Of a stretch of DNA of 64,000 nt, positions 53,283 to 63,189 are shown one piece after another. The notes beneath the pieces are model-generated. The model worked only from the letters and a program-made list of their open reading frames with translations. It had not been told where the DNA came from and did no database searches. Made by a program: the position numbers and the translations under genes. How positions within the stretch are numbered: position 1 is the stretch's first letter; every line of letters begins with the position of its first letter. The stretch comes from Trichobilharzia regenti (lineage: Eukaryota; Platyhelminthes; Trematoda; Strigeidida; Schistosomatidae), in assembly GCA_944472135.2 (NCBI GenBank), contig OX235265.1:44923459-44987458 (forward strand), in the 5' to 3' direction.

Positions 53283-54240
53283 TCCGCCACATGTCGAATG
53301 TCGCCTTGTATATTTATAATGATGTCTCGGTTTGCTTGCAAGTATCTGCTCCCTTCTAACTGATTCTGTGATATTATTTTCATCAGTATTATCTGGACTT
53401 ATTTCTGAATTATCTACAAAATCAGGATTAGTAGAGGAATCATTAAAATTATAATCGGAACGACCTATTTCATTTATTGTCACTTTGTCCAGGTGTCTGT
53501 TATGAACTGAGTCATCTTTGATGTCTAATATCTTCACCACTCGATTTCCCATTTTTTGTAGTATGATTCCAGTGGAAGGTTTATAGTCATTCCATCTGTA
53601 ATAGTGTGCATCAGAAGTCGTTGATATCAGATGCTTTCTGAGAATTCGAGATTTGAATAGTTTTGCAGGACTTTCATGGGTACTTGTATGCTCCGCATTG
53701 AGATATTGAAGTAGCAAGTTATCTACACATCTCTCTAGCTCATCAAAATTCTTAGGACTCATTGATGTTATGGCACTCTTTAGTGTTCGTACAATATTTT
53801 CTGCTAACCCGTTTGACTGAGGATGACGTGGTGCTGTGTACAGATGACGACAACCTATATGTTTAAGCAAATCATTGAAGTTCTTCTCAGTAAAATGAGT
53901 ACCAATGTCAGTAACTAAGACATCTGGAATTCCTTCCCGACTAAAAATTTTTCCCAACCCTCTGTGAGTGAATTTTGCGTTAGGACTCTGTGTAATTATG
54001 ACTTCCGGCCATCTAGAGTAGGAATCCACAATAATTAAAACATTGTATGAATTTAAGAAGGGACCACAGTAATCTGCATGAATACGCTGCCAAATCTCGC
54101 AAGACGCAGGCCACGATTTCATGATGACTTCTTATAGAACATTTTTTGCAAACAGCTAGAACAGCCCTTTGATCTTTTGTTAATGTCAGCATCAATTTCC
54201 GGCCACTAGCATGTTAGGCGTGCTAATGATTTCATCTTAT
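53271..54240 (-). pseudogene. gypsy integrase
   Basis: Zinc-binding region near 54,130-54,290 (IHSAHLAADKMKSLARLT, then CSSCLQK) is frame-broken. 53,271-54,122 encodes the DDE core: HADYCGPF (D), VTDIGTHF (D), HPQSNGLAENIVRTL (E), followed by the NAEHTSTHESPAKLF tail and HSTCGGCGD end. The enzyme of intact relatives joins element DNA to the target. Only the N-terminal frame break is seen; the core frame is open over 283 codons. Confidence 0.9.
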
Positions 54241-54453
54241 CAGCTGCCAGATGAGCAGAGTGAATATCATCCAAAATCGCAGATCTTAATGTTGGAGGAA
54301 TAATAATCCTGTCATTCAGACATAGAAATCCTTCAGGATGGACTGAAATCTCATCTCTTCGCTTTTAAAAGTCCGGAAATCTTCGCCTACACTGAATATT
54401 CCAACCTCTTTTTGTTGCATTTATAACGCATCCGTAATATTTCCGAGTATCAT

Positions 54454-55050
54454 TTATAAGTCGAACTTTATCCACAGGTAACACTGAACTAACAAGCAAT
54501 CAGTATCATTAGCAGAATTTTCAAGTAATGAATAGCGAGATAAGAAGTCTGCGTGAGGTATGTCCCTAGCCGATCTGTGTTCAGTAGTGTAATCATATGC
54601 ACTTAGTTCTAAACTCCATCTTTCAACCATAGCAGCAGATGATTTATTCAAAGATTTTTCTGGATTGTAAATGAATTTCAAATCTTGATGATCAGTAACT
54701 ATGTGAAACTTAGTACCAAAGAGATACTTGTGCAGGCGGCTTATTGCCCATACAACTGCCAGAGCCTCTTTCTGGGTTTGTGAGTACCCTTGTTCACTCT
54801 TACTTAGACGTCTTGAAATACAAATAACAGGTTGTCCATCTTGCTCAAGTAGTGCAGCTATACCCATAGGAGAAGCATCTGTAGTGAGAACAGACTTATC
54901 TTTCGACAAAAAAGGTCTTAGGAAAGCTTGCTTATTAAGAAACTCCAAAGTTTTTCCCAAGATATCCTCATGTTGTTGTTCCCACTGAAATTGTTTACTG
55001 GAGACAATATCAAAAAGTGGAGATAACCGTTGAGTGAAATTGTGAATGAA
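54454..55050 (-). pseudogene. gypsy RNase H and RT C-terminus
   Basis: FLNKQAFLRPFLSKDKSVL, then LTTDASPMGIAALLEQDG (catalytic D), QKEALAVVWAISRLHKYLFG (catalytic E), FHIVTDHQDLKFIY (catalytic D), ending ADFLSRY. Open from 54,960 to 54,454; flanked by frameshifts. Confidence 0.9.
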
Positions 55051-55056
55051 TCTGGA

Positions 55057-55930
55057 TTAAAACTGAAGAGTACCAATCCATGATCTCAACGACGAAATAT
55101 TATTAGGTGATGGTGCTTGAATTAGAGCTGCCAAACGACTAGCATCAGGTCTGAAACCTTCGGAATCTACTGTGTATCCCAAGCATGATACACAACAAGG
55201 TAAAATGATATTTAGACGGATTAACAAGAACATTTTTCCCACATAAACGCCTGAACAGTTTTAAAAGGCGTTCATTATGCAATTCGATGTTCGGACCATG
55301 AACTATAATGTCGTCTTGGTAAGACTCAACACCATCTAATCCATCTATCATCCGATTTATTACATTTTGAAATATTGCAGGTGAAACCTTTAAACCAAAA
55401 GGCAAGCACTTATACTTGAACAGTCCAAATGGAGTATTAATGGTTGTTAATGCACTAGAAGTCTCGCTAAGAGGAATCTGCAAATAGGCATCTTTTAGAT
55501 CTATTTTGGAAAAGTATTTGGAACCATGTAGCTTGTACAGAATGTCTTCGGTTTTTGACGTAGTTCAACTTTGCTGTAGTAGACTACTATTGAGTGTAAG
55601 GCGGTAGTCACCACAAATTCTAGGTGTTTTTCCATCAGCCTTGAGTGGCGTCACAATGGGAGTAGCCCAATTCGAAGATTCAACTGGCATAAGTATTCCC
55701 TGCTCAACCAACTTGTCTAACTCTTTCTCAACTGCATCCCGCAAACCATATGGAATTAATCGGCGCTTCAGGAAGATAGGATGACCCTCTATTTCAAGAT
55801 GGATGGGCTGAATCATGCCACCCACACTCATTGAACATTGGAGAACTAATTGTCTGAGCAAAGATTCATCAAACAACTCAGTACAAAGTGAGATCTGGGC
55901 ATTTAACAATCTAAAGGCTTTTAATCCCAA
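55057..55930 (-). pseudogene. gypsy reverse transcriptase
   Basis: 55,565-55,930: HPIFLKRRLIPYGLRDAVEK, LVEQGILMPVESSNWATPIV, ICGDYRLTLN. A break at 55,483-55,565, then 55,145-55,483: TTINTPFGLFKYKCLPFGLK, FQNVINRMIDGL, SYQDDIIVHG (the YxDD box, YQDD). Then GYTVDSEGFRPDASRLAAL in another frame (55,057-55,242). Three frames in all, so not functional. Confidence 0.9.
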
Positions 55931-56055
55931 TAAATATGGACCATATTCATTAACAAGAAAGGGAATACTTACAAAATTACCACTGTCTTATTTCAAAGAA
56001 ATGTTAGTAGCACCGATAAGAGGTAATTTATGACCAGTTATGCCTGTAATTTAAC
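55931..56055 (-). pseudogene. gypsy aspartic protease C-terminal end
   Basis: ITGHKLPLIGATNISLK, a stop, then DSGNFVSIPFLVNEYGPYLL merging into the RT N-terminal region. The catalytic DTG part lies beyond the truncation. Confidence 0.65.
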
Positions 56056-56930
56056 TACTAGTAGGGTCCGATGTACGTGGCTCCACAGCAGCAGGTCGTT
56101 CGACGCGCATCCTCTCCTAGAGGATTCAAGAACACTATCCAGCATGTTTGAGAAAAGGCAATAGTGGTGAAATAAGGAGTGCGATAACTGAGCACCTAGT
56201 TAACACCGATCATTCCATTTCAACAAACGCCTCCTGCTTCAAAGTAATCTACATAGTCAAGAATAACCTATCAAAGGCAATACGGTTTTATCTTCTTCGC
56301 ATTGCAGAAGCCCTAGTCATTCAGTCGGAAGAACCAGAATTATGCATACAAAAGAGAATTACTCACCCACTTCTACTGTCATGGTAACAAGCTTTCTGTT
56401 TTGATTTTGATGACTTAATTTTGTTTCTTTGCCTGTTCTTTAATTGCTGAGAATTCTCGTATTCATCTAGAACTCTTACGTAATTTCGTACTATCTACTT
56501 TGTTCCTATGTGTCTCCTGAGTAAAACTCACTCATCAAACTATTCACATTATTACATAACTTCTTTTAACAACTGTTTGTGATAGCTTATCACCTTTGTT
56601 ACTACCCTGATTTCATTAACACGCAATTTTCTTGACTGATTTTGTATTACCAATCTTCACCTGTTTAGTTAAAATAACCATAACCAATTGTAATTTTGTT
56701 TGACAAACTTAATGTACACATACAAACAAAATAACACATATATTTATTTGTGATTGTACGGCTAAGAAAATGAATTCGCCTCCGAAAAGAGACTTCTCGT
56801 TGATCTACGTGTTTTGTTTTCATTAATGCCTGGATGGGGATTACCCATGAATATCGTGGTGATTTAAATGGGCAATATTTATATAAATGTGAAGAAAAGG
56901 AAGTAGTTAAGGCTTTATACATAAATATTA
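56056..56930 (+). mobile_element. PLE family 3, GIY-YIG C-terminus and tail
   Basis: VGSTAAGRSTRILS-like start, EHYPACLRKGNSGEIRSAIT, EHLVNTDHSISTN, then IYIVKNNLSKAIRFYLLRIA and EALVIQSEEPELCIQKR, stop at 56,387. The tail (to about 56,930) includes a version of the GATTGTACGGCTA...GAATTCGCC...CTTCTCG block of the 4.5- and 27.5-kb tails. Confidence 0.8.
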
Positions 56931-57124
56931 ATTCATAAATCAGTTAACGTTTAAGAGAACTTCACAATCTTTAGTAAATCAAGCCATGTATCTTGATTAA
57001 ATTGTATTTAGGTTCTCATTACAACTAAATACTTGTATGTCGTATTTGACTTTAATGCGTGTTTCTCAACAACACATTTTTAATTGTATGTATACATTGT
57101 CACTTCGACAAGACACTTTTTTAT

Positions 57125-57592
57125 TACAGGATTTCATTATGAGCTGACATCAGTTAGAGAACCATTAGAAAACCAGCTAGGAGTACTGGACAGTTGTTTC
57201 CTCCCTCCTAGTTTGGGACTCTTCATCAGTATGCACCCAACGACAGGGTTCGAAACCAGAACCTTCTGGTTACAAGGCGAGCAAGCTCGTAGACCATTAA
57301 ACCACTGGGACCCGATCCAATGGCCAGCCCATGAGTTCTAACATCTGCCAACTCACGACATAGCGTGACCACTATCCAATGTCTTCGGTGAGTATTTGTC
57401 CTCACACCTGACCTGCTGTACCTTACTGGTCACGACTTCTCGCTAGAACTCCAGGTAACTGCCTACCTGAATAGGGCCAGTCGCTAGTGAGCATCTCATC
57501 GATATTCAAGTGTTGGCTTGTTTGTTCCACAATGTCAGCTCATGATGAAATCCTGTAACCAATCAAATCTCTACAAACCAACACCTGAATAC
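57125..57592 (-). mobile_element. SINE-A, full copy with inverted ends
   Basis: From TACAGGATTTCATTATGAGC, hammerhead block complement, B box complement GGGTTCGAAACCAGAAC, upstream body to GCTAGTGAGCATCTCATCG, then an inverted copy of its own beginning (ATGTCAGCTCATGATGAAAT ... ACAAACCAACACCTGA). Confidence 0.85.
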
Positions 57593-57886
57593 TTTTCTAT
57601 TTCCTGAGTTAGTAGTTAACAGCTGTCTTCGTGTAGAGCTCAGAGTAACGATTCCAGTACACTTTTTAGTCGAATGACAAAAGTGAGACATTTTGTACAT
57701 CTTTTGTTTTAAATGACATCTTTGTAAAACGACACAACTTTTCCCTACTGTGAAACATAAACTCATTTGGTGGTCGATTTGTCTTCTTACTCTCCGGAAC
57801 TGTTCGTGTGCCAATGCTAACTCTTTGGTGTTTACTCTGGAGTGTGCAGAAACCGTCACATCCTCATCCAAAGCGTACCCAACCAC
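57563..57886 (-). other. unrecognised 107-codon ORF
   Basis: Reads YALDEDVTVSAHSRVNTKEL, EQFRRVRRQID and SLCFTVGKSCVVLQRCH. Cys-containing, charged, no family recognised. Its C-terminal codons lie in the SINE-A end, so at best this is an exon or repeat fragment. Confidence 0.2.
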
Positions 57887-58139
57887 GCCATTTGGTAACG
57901 TCTGCAGTCTAGTAAGGTATCATCGAAGCGTACTTATTTGCCATACCACTGGATTGTATAAAATAAATTGTGGAAGATAGGTTTAAACCTAATTGTAAGT
58001 AAGTGTAAGTAAGTAAGTTCGTATAACATATTTACCTTAATGATTGTAATACACTGTTTGAGTATTACAACTAATTTGCCCTTTTCATTTTGATACTTTA
58101 TAATAATAACTGAGTTTTGCGTCTAGTTCGCCACATTCT
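57887..58139. other. AT-rich stretch with (AAGT)n
   Basis: GTAAGTAAGTGTAAGTAAGTAAG near 57,993-58,016 is a short tetranucleotide run, possibly a LINE tail. Confidence 0.4.
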
Positions 58140-58392
58140 CTTCACATTTAGGATCAGATAGCTGGCTCTAAAGGATAAGCAACAAGTGACTCTGGTGATG
58201 AACCTCCCAAGAACCTATCGTCTAAAATATATGCCTAAAGAAATGGAGGTGGATCGGATGTAGGCTGATGAGACTATTGGAAAAAATCAAGGACACTTCA
58301 GACTGCCGAGTGTGGAGTAACGAGTTGGTCATGGACCTGAGGTTGAAATGGAAGAAGTCGTGCGAGGAGAAGGAAATGAAGGGTTATACTTA
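58140..58392 (+). mobile_element. RTE 3' fragment, left of a LINE insertion
   Basis: AAGAACCTATCGTCTAAAAT, then AAATGGAGGTGGATCGGATG, GCGAGGAGAAGGAAATGAAG match the C-terminal region of RTE ORF2 (KRKWRWIGH, etc.). It continues at 58,968. Confidence 0.7.
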
Positions 58393-58967
58393 TTTTACTT
58401 TACTTCGGCTATCTCCTACGGGAGGATGAGCCGGCTTCATGAACAAGAGTTCATGAAGTTTCATGGGAATTAGGTACGAGTGATGTCCCTAGCATCGCTC
58501 GGCCTTTTGTTTGAGAGTGCGGCTCTAGCCTTTACACAACCAAGTGTGACCTACAAGGCAGTAGGAGTGGAGTAGGGAGTCCACTATCCATTGGCAGCCG
58601 GTGACCGGAGTCCGGTTCATACGTCTTTTTGAATGGGGCCAGACATCCAGGGCATCCAATAAACCCTTTTTCCATACGTCTGCCGGTGAGCTTCATACGC
58701 CAGTCGTTGGAGGTTTGGAATCAGGGCTTAGACATCTCCCCTAGACTGTCATCCAATGGACAGTCAACCCGGTGAAGAGCGCCGGGCATCCGCTTTTGCC
58801 CTCTCATTTCGGTGAAAAACACCTCCGCCACGTGAAGGCAGTGAGTAGGACTTACTCAGGAGAGGCTGTGTAAGACGCCCGATCATATAGGAGCATTTCA
58901 AGAGGTGTACGGAGGGGTGGCCAACCCACAGCGCAAGGTACCCACCCCGACCATACTGAGGCTTTGG
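58393..58967 (-). mobile_element. LINE 3' fragment (family L), internally deleted copy
   Basis: Matches 21,335-21,375 and 21,672-22,195 almost exactly but lacks the 300 bp between them that encodes the RT C-terminus. The join lies at the shared TTCATGAA. Carries an extra GGTGACC near 58,600. Its TTTACTTTACTTCGGC edge is the element 3' end. Confidence 0.75.
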
Positions 58968-59095
58968 AGGCTTTGAAGTGTGATGGGCAATCGTGGATCC
59001 AGCTAACAAAGACTGCAGAAAACAGGATGAAATAGAGACGTGACGTTGAAGCCGTATGTTCCACAAGGAATCTGAAGGAATATTATCATTATATT
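58968..59095 (+). mobile_element. RTE 3' terminus, right of the LINE insertion
   Basis: GGCAATCGTGGATCCAGCTA, AAAGACTGCAGAAAAC, then GCCGTATGTTCCACAAGGAA and a short AT-rich tail, the standard RTE 3' end. Confidence 0.75.
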
Positions 59096-59450
59096 AATAT
59101 AATGAACACAAACGCTTTCGTAAAATTCATCAGATGAATACTCTTCGTTCTATCTCATATATATTAATTCGAAAGGCTGGTATACATTATAAATAACATA
59201 AACATGGTGATAGCAAGTAACTAATAAATCCAACGATAAGAAGTGAGTGATACTTAACTAAGGTAACTATAAAGTGATGGCATGGGTAAAAGTACACACA
59301 GTACTATATAGAACGGAGGTATTATGGTAGAAACAATAGGAAATTATGCACAGGAATGTAAAGTGTCCAGCTAATGAATCCTGTAGAAATTTGTGAAATC
59401 ACGAAAAACGGTTATTATTACTTATATTATTACACCGATTGTCTTATTAA
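59096..59450. other. AT-rich stretch, nothing recognised
   Basis: No motif seen. Confidence 0.3.
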
Positions 59451-59454
59451 AACT

Positions 59455-59642
59455 CTTATGAGACTTTAATTGCCGCATGGTGACTAGCAGTAGAATCCAG
59501 GGTGCGAATTCCGTCCTATTTGGGACTAGTCATCTGGATGTACCTGCATTACCCACTGAGTGATGATTTTCCCACCGAAGCTCGAACGTAGTGCCCATAG
59601 TTTCAAACGCCAAAGCGTTATCCACTAGACCACTTGGGCCAT
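59455..59642 (-). mobile_element. SM-alpha-type SINE with tRNA head and hammerhead remnant
   Basis: - strand: CCCAAGTGGTCTAGTGGATA (A box), GGCACTACGTTCGAGCTTCG (B box), GGTACATCCAG, hammerhead block, ATTCTACTGCTAGTCACC. The order head-ribozyme-tail is that of SM-alpha. Confidence 0.75.
59495..59545 (-). ncRNA. decayed SM-alpha hammerhead
   Basis: GTACATCCAG then ATGACTAGTCCCAAATAGGA, GGAATTCGCACC and CTGGATTC. Stem I (CCAG/CTGG) and stem II loop are intact, but CUGAUGA reads AUGACUA, GAAA reads GGAAT and the GUC site reads ACC. Not expected to cleave. Confidence 0.65.
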
Positions 59643-60632
59643 GAGAGGTGGCCACCTCTTGTGCAATGTATGTATGTATTATTATTGCTCCTTTGGGTTC
59701 CTAGTGGAATATAAGGCTTCAACTGCACGTCTCCATTTTCTTCTGTCTTCTGTTCTACTTTTCGCCTGCATCCATGTTAGTCTATATTCTTTCAACTCCT
59801 CTTCACACGATCTCCTCCATGTCACCCTTCCACTGACGTTGCACTCGCCGCTTCCCTTTCAGCTGGTTCCACTCGAGGGCTTGACGCGCGATGTCACCCA
59901 GCGGTCTCCTCAGCGAGTGTCCTATCCATCTCCACTTTCTCTTGCATATTTGTTGGTTGGCGATTGGTTCTTGTTTTGTTTGTTCCCAGCCATAGTTTCT
60001 TGTTGGTGATTCTTTCCGGTCCGGCCATCTGATCTTCAGTATAGAGCGAAGACAGTTGTTGATAAAGGTCTGGTCTAAACAGGCTGTTGGAAATATTCTT
60101 TGTGACCCACCTGCCAAGTTTCTTATCCGTATAGAAGAACTGAATCACTTGACGTTTGTATTGAAAATCCGACCGAATTTTGTTGTTGAGGCTGGCTGAG
60201 TGACGAAGATTTCCAGATTGGTTTCAGGTTGATGAATGTGTTTCTCTCTCGCCTTCCCGATTCCCGCTCGATTTGACATCCTCGTCCGTTCCGACTACCT
60301 GTAGTTGAGACAATGCTCCCTAGATGAGTGAGTGAGTGAAGTGACCTCTTTCAAATCCCTCCCGTTGATGGTGATTAGTGCTGGGTGTTGCTGCTGTTGT
60401 TGTTGTGTTGGTTGGTTATTTTCATAACCTCCGTCTTGTCTATGTTAACCTGGAGTCCTGTCTTCGCTGGCTGCTTCTTCGACCAGTTTGTCGGTTTTCG
60501 CTTGTAAGTCTTCGATTTTGTGTGACATCAAACATAAATCATCCACGCGCGAAATCCAGGTCTTCTAGGTTCTTCATGTCGGTCCAGGATATCCTTGTCT
60601 TCTCGTTTCCCACTGTCTGACGCATAATCCAG

Positions 60633-61373
60633 TCAGTTCACCACAATTAGGAATATCATTGGTGATAATAAGCACCCTTGTCTGACTCCTGTGTTTACTC
60701 CAAACGCCTCGCTGAGTTTTCCGTTGTGGATCACTTGGCAGGTGCCGTTGTCGTACAGCTGTTGAATAAGGTTGATGAATATTTGGGGTACGCCGTAGTA
60801 CTCGAGTAATTTCCAAATTACTTCACGGTCAACGCTGTCGAAGGCCTTCTCAAAGTCTATAAAGTTGAGGTAGAGGTTTGATTGCCATTCCATGCTTTGT
60901 TCTGTGATGATGATGCGTAGAGTTGCAATTTGGTCAGTACATGATTTGCCTTTCCTGAATCCAGCTTGTTCTGGTCGGAGTTCTGTCTCCAGTGCGTCCT
61001 TTAATCTCTCCAGGATGATGCGACTCAGGATTTTACTTGGCGTCGACAGGAGCATGATTCCTCGCCAGTTCTTGCAGAGTCCTAAGTCGCCCTTCTTTGG
61101 TAGTTTCACGAGGTAACCTTTCCTCCAGTCAGTAGGCACCTTTCCCTCCTTCCAGACCTTTTGCAATAATGGAGTCAGCATGTCTGCTGTAGTCTCTGGG
61201 TCCGCTTTCAGTGCTTCAGGGGGTATTCCATCTGGTCCGGCTGCTTTTCCAGCTTTCAGAAGCTTGATTGCGTTCAAGACTTCAGCTCTCGTTGGAGGAT
61301 TGGTGTCAACTTGCAGTTGTGTGCGCGCTGTTGTTGGTATTTCTGGACGGGTTGCAGGTGATGGTCGGTTCAA
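60633..61373 (-). pseudogene. RTE reverse transcriptase, N-terminal half
   Basis: LLKAGKAAGPDGIPPEALK, LVKLPKKGDLGLCKNWRGIM, QAGFRKGKSCTDQI, YLNFIDFEKAFDSVDREV (motif A), NTGVRQGCLLSPMIFLIVVN (motif B). Motif C with FADD lies in another frame (about 60,540-60,570, where CGCGCG replaces the expected CG). Would copy element RNA in an intact relative. Confidence 0.9.
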
Positions 61374-61510
61374 GAGTCCTTTGAAGTGATCCGCCCATTG
61401 TTTAATCTGTTTTTCTTCCTTGGTAATTGGGTTCCCTTGGCTGTCTTTTATAGGTTTCGCTTGTGTTGATCTCTTCCCGGATAGAGATTTGGTTATCTGA
61501 TATAGTGTCC

Positions 61511-62776
61511 TCAGGTCCCTTTTGCCTGCTGCCTTCTCAGCTTCAGTGGCAGATTGTCGTAGAATCGTCTTTTGTCCTTCCTAGCACTCTTCTTCACTTC
61601 TTTGTCCAGTGCTTTGTAAGTTGAGCTCAGCGTCTCCTTCTCCTGTCCGTCCTTGCATTGAATCATTTTCTCTTTCACCATTCTCCTCTCTTCTATTAAT
61701 TTCCAAGTGTCCGTTGAGAGCCATTCCTTGTCTTGTCTCTTCTTTCTTCCTAGAACCGTTGAACACGTTTCGTTGAGAATCGCCTTCAGAGACTTCCAAT
61801 GTTCTTCCACGCATGATTCTTCAGTGATGTCGCGTAGTGTTTCCTGCTTTGCTCTGACAGTTGCAGTGAAAGTGTCTTTTGTGGTTGTGTCCTTCAGTTT
61901 CTGAGTGTTGAACTTGCATTGTGGCCTATCCCCAGCTATCCTCGAGGCTTTTAGTTTCACCTTGAAAGTCCCTTGTACTAGATAGTGGTCTGAACCCACA
62001 TCTGCTCCTCTCCTTGACCTTGTGTCCAGTAGGCTCCGTCTCCACTTTCTTGAAATTGAGATGAAGTCTATTTGGTTCTTGGTGTTTCCATCTGGTGAAA
62101 TCCATGTCGTCTTGTGTATATCCTTGTGTTTGAACACACTACCGCCAATCACCAAATCATTGAAGGCGCAGAAGTCTGAGAAGAGTTCACCATTGTCGTT
62201 CATTTCACCGAGGGCCTCACGACCCATGGTGAGTTCTCTTCCTGTGTTGTCTCGTCCCAGCTTCGCATTCATGTCGCCCATCAGGATTTTGATATCGCCA
62301 TTTGGGACGTTGTCCATTATTGCTTGTAGTTGTCTGTAGAACGCCTCCTTCTTCTCTTGTTCTGAGACGTTTGTAGGCGCATAGCATTGAATGACTGTAA
62401 CTTTCCTTCCTTTTGAGTTGAACCTGGCTGTCATTATCCTGGAGGAGATTGGTTCCCACTGCATGAGAGCTTTGGTTGCTGTTGGTGACATCATGATGGC
62501 CACTCCCTCGGTGTGCTCATGGTTGTCCTCTAGGTGGCCGGAATAGATTACTGTCTCTCCAGTAGGTAGTTGGCACCTTCCAGTTCCGTTCCATCTGCTT
62601 TCGCAGATTCCCAACACTTCTATTCTGTACCTTCTCATTTCAGCGGCTATCTGGGCAGCCTTTCCAGTTTCGTACATTGTACGAACATTCCAGGTACCCA
62701 TCCTTACTTTTGCTTTCATCGAAAGAAGGCACATCGGCTGACTGGCTTCCCGAAGGCTTTCACCAGCCTGCGTCAT
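61511..62776 (-). pseudogene. RTE APE-type endonuclease domain (421 codons open)
   Basis: MGTWNVRTMYETGKAAQIAA, GICESRWNGTGR (catalytic E), VIQCYAPTN, IKILMGDMNAKLG (catalytic D/N), KTTWISPDGNTKNQIDFISI (D) and GADVGSDHYLVQG (SDH: catalytic D, H). This is the complete apurinic-like endonuclease that nicks target DNA in active RTE elements. The frame ends at TGA 61,511 after a frameshift near 61,545 removes the link to RT. The true start is uncertain; ATG 62,776 is the first in frame. Confidence 0.9.
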
Positions 62777-63057
62777 TTCACTTCCCCGATTCCAGCGAAA
62801 AGTAAGGCTATTGCTTATGTTTTTAGAATTTTTAATATATTTATTCGTTGAAGTTTCTGTAGCGATTTGGTTGTTTTACAGGGGTGGAGTTGCTAGCACC
62901 ACGCCCCAACCCCCCCTCTTTACCCGGGCTTGGGACCGGCTAAAAAACTAGCAAGCTAGTATCTAGCGAGGTTAATTTCTTATGAGTCTGGCTGAAAACA
63001 TCTGAAATATTCTTCTATCAGCAGGACGTTGATTTGATGAATTACAACTAAAGATTT

Positions 63058-63142
63058 AGTTAAGGCTCTATTTCCAGCAGGATACCAACTAGTAACCTGC
63101 GAACTACTAGCTTATCGCTCTATCTACTGACCTGTGAAACTC
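63058..63142 (-). other. tRNA-like promoter remnant
   Basis: - strand GGTCAGTAGATAGAGCGATA resembles an A box and GCAGGTTACTAGTTGG a weak B box at the right distance. Probably a SINE head; too decayed to name. Confidence 0.3.
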
Positions 63143-63189
63143 ATCTTTTAACATGGTCTTTTTTAAACTTATATGCCAGACACTTAGAT

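Larger units (their letters stand above)
53088..56055 (-). mobile_element. Ty3/gypsy element, pol half with 3' LTR (G2)
   Basis: On the - strand from the right: aspartic-protease C-terminus, RT, RNase H, integrase, 3' LTR. Gag and the 5' LTR are missing; the right edge (about 56,055) meets a PLE family 3 fragment. Stops and frameshifts divide pol. Same family as G1 (near-identical LTR and integrase tail). Confidence 0.9.
59672..62985 (-). mobile_element. RTE retrotransposon, near full length (RTE-2)
   Basis: 3' end CTAGGAACCCAAAGGAGC plus (AAT)n on the - strand at 59,672-59,705; 5' untranslated part up to about 62,985 (includes CCGGTCCCAAGCCCGGGTAA). Coding pieces: APE endonuclease 61,511-62,776 and RT 60,633-61,373, with a decayed C-terminal domain 59,690-60,620. 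About 3.3 kb. Breaks: one frameshift near 61,545, others near 60,620-60,300. Frame-shifted in spite of long open stretches, so probably a fairly young but inactive copy. Confidence 0.9.

Noticed and set aside
53271..54122. 283-codon ORF as a host gene
   Set aside because: It is gypsy integrase with the DDE core, ending next to the LTR.
61511..62776. 421-codon ORF as a host nuclease gene
   Set aside because: It is the APE domain of an RTE element, with RT codons following in another frame.
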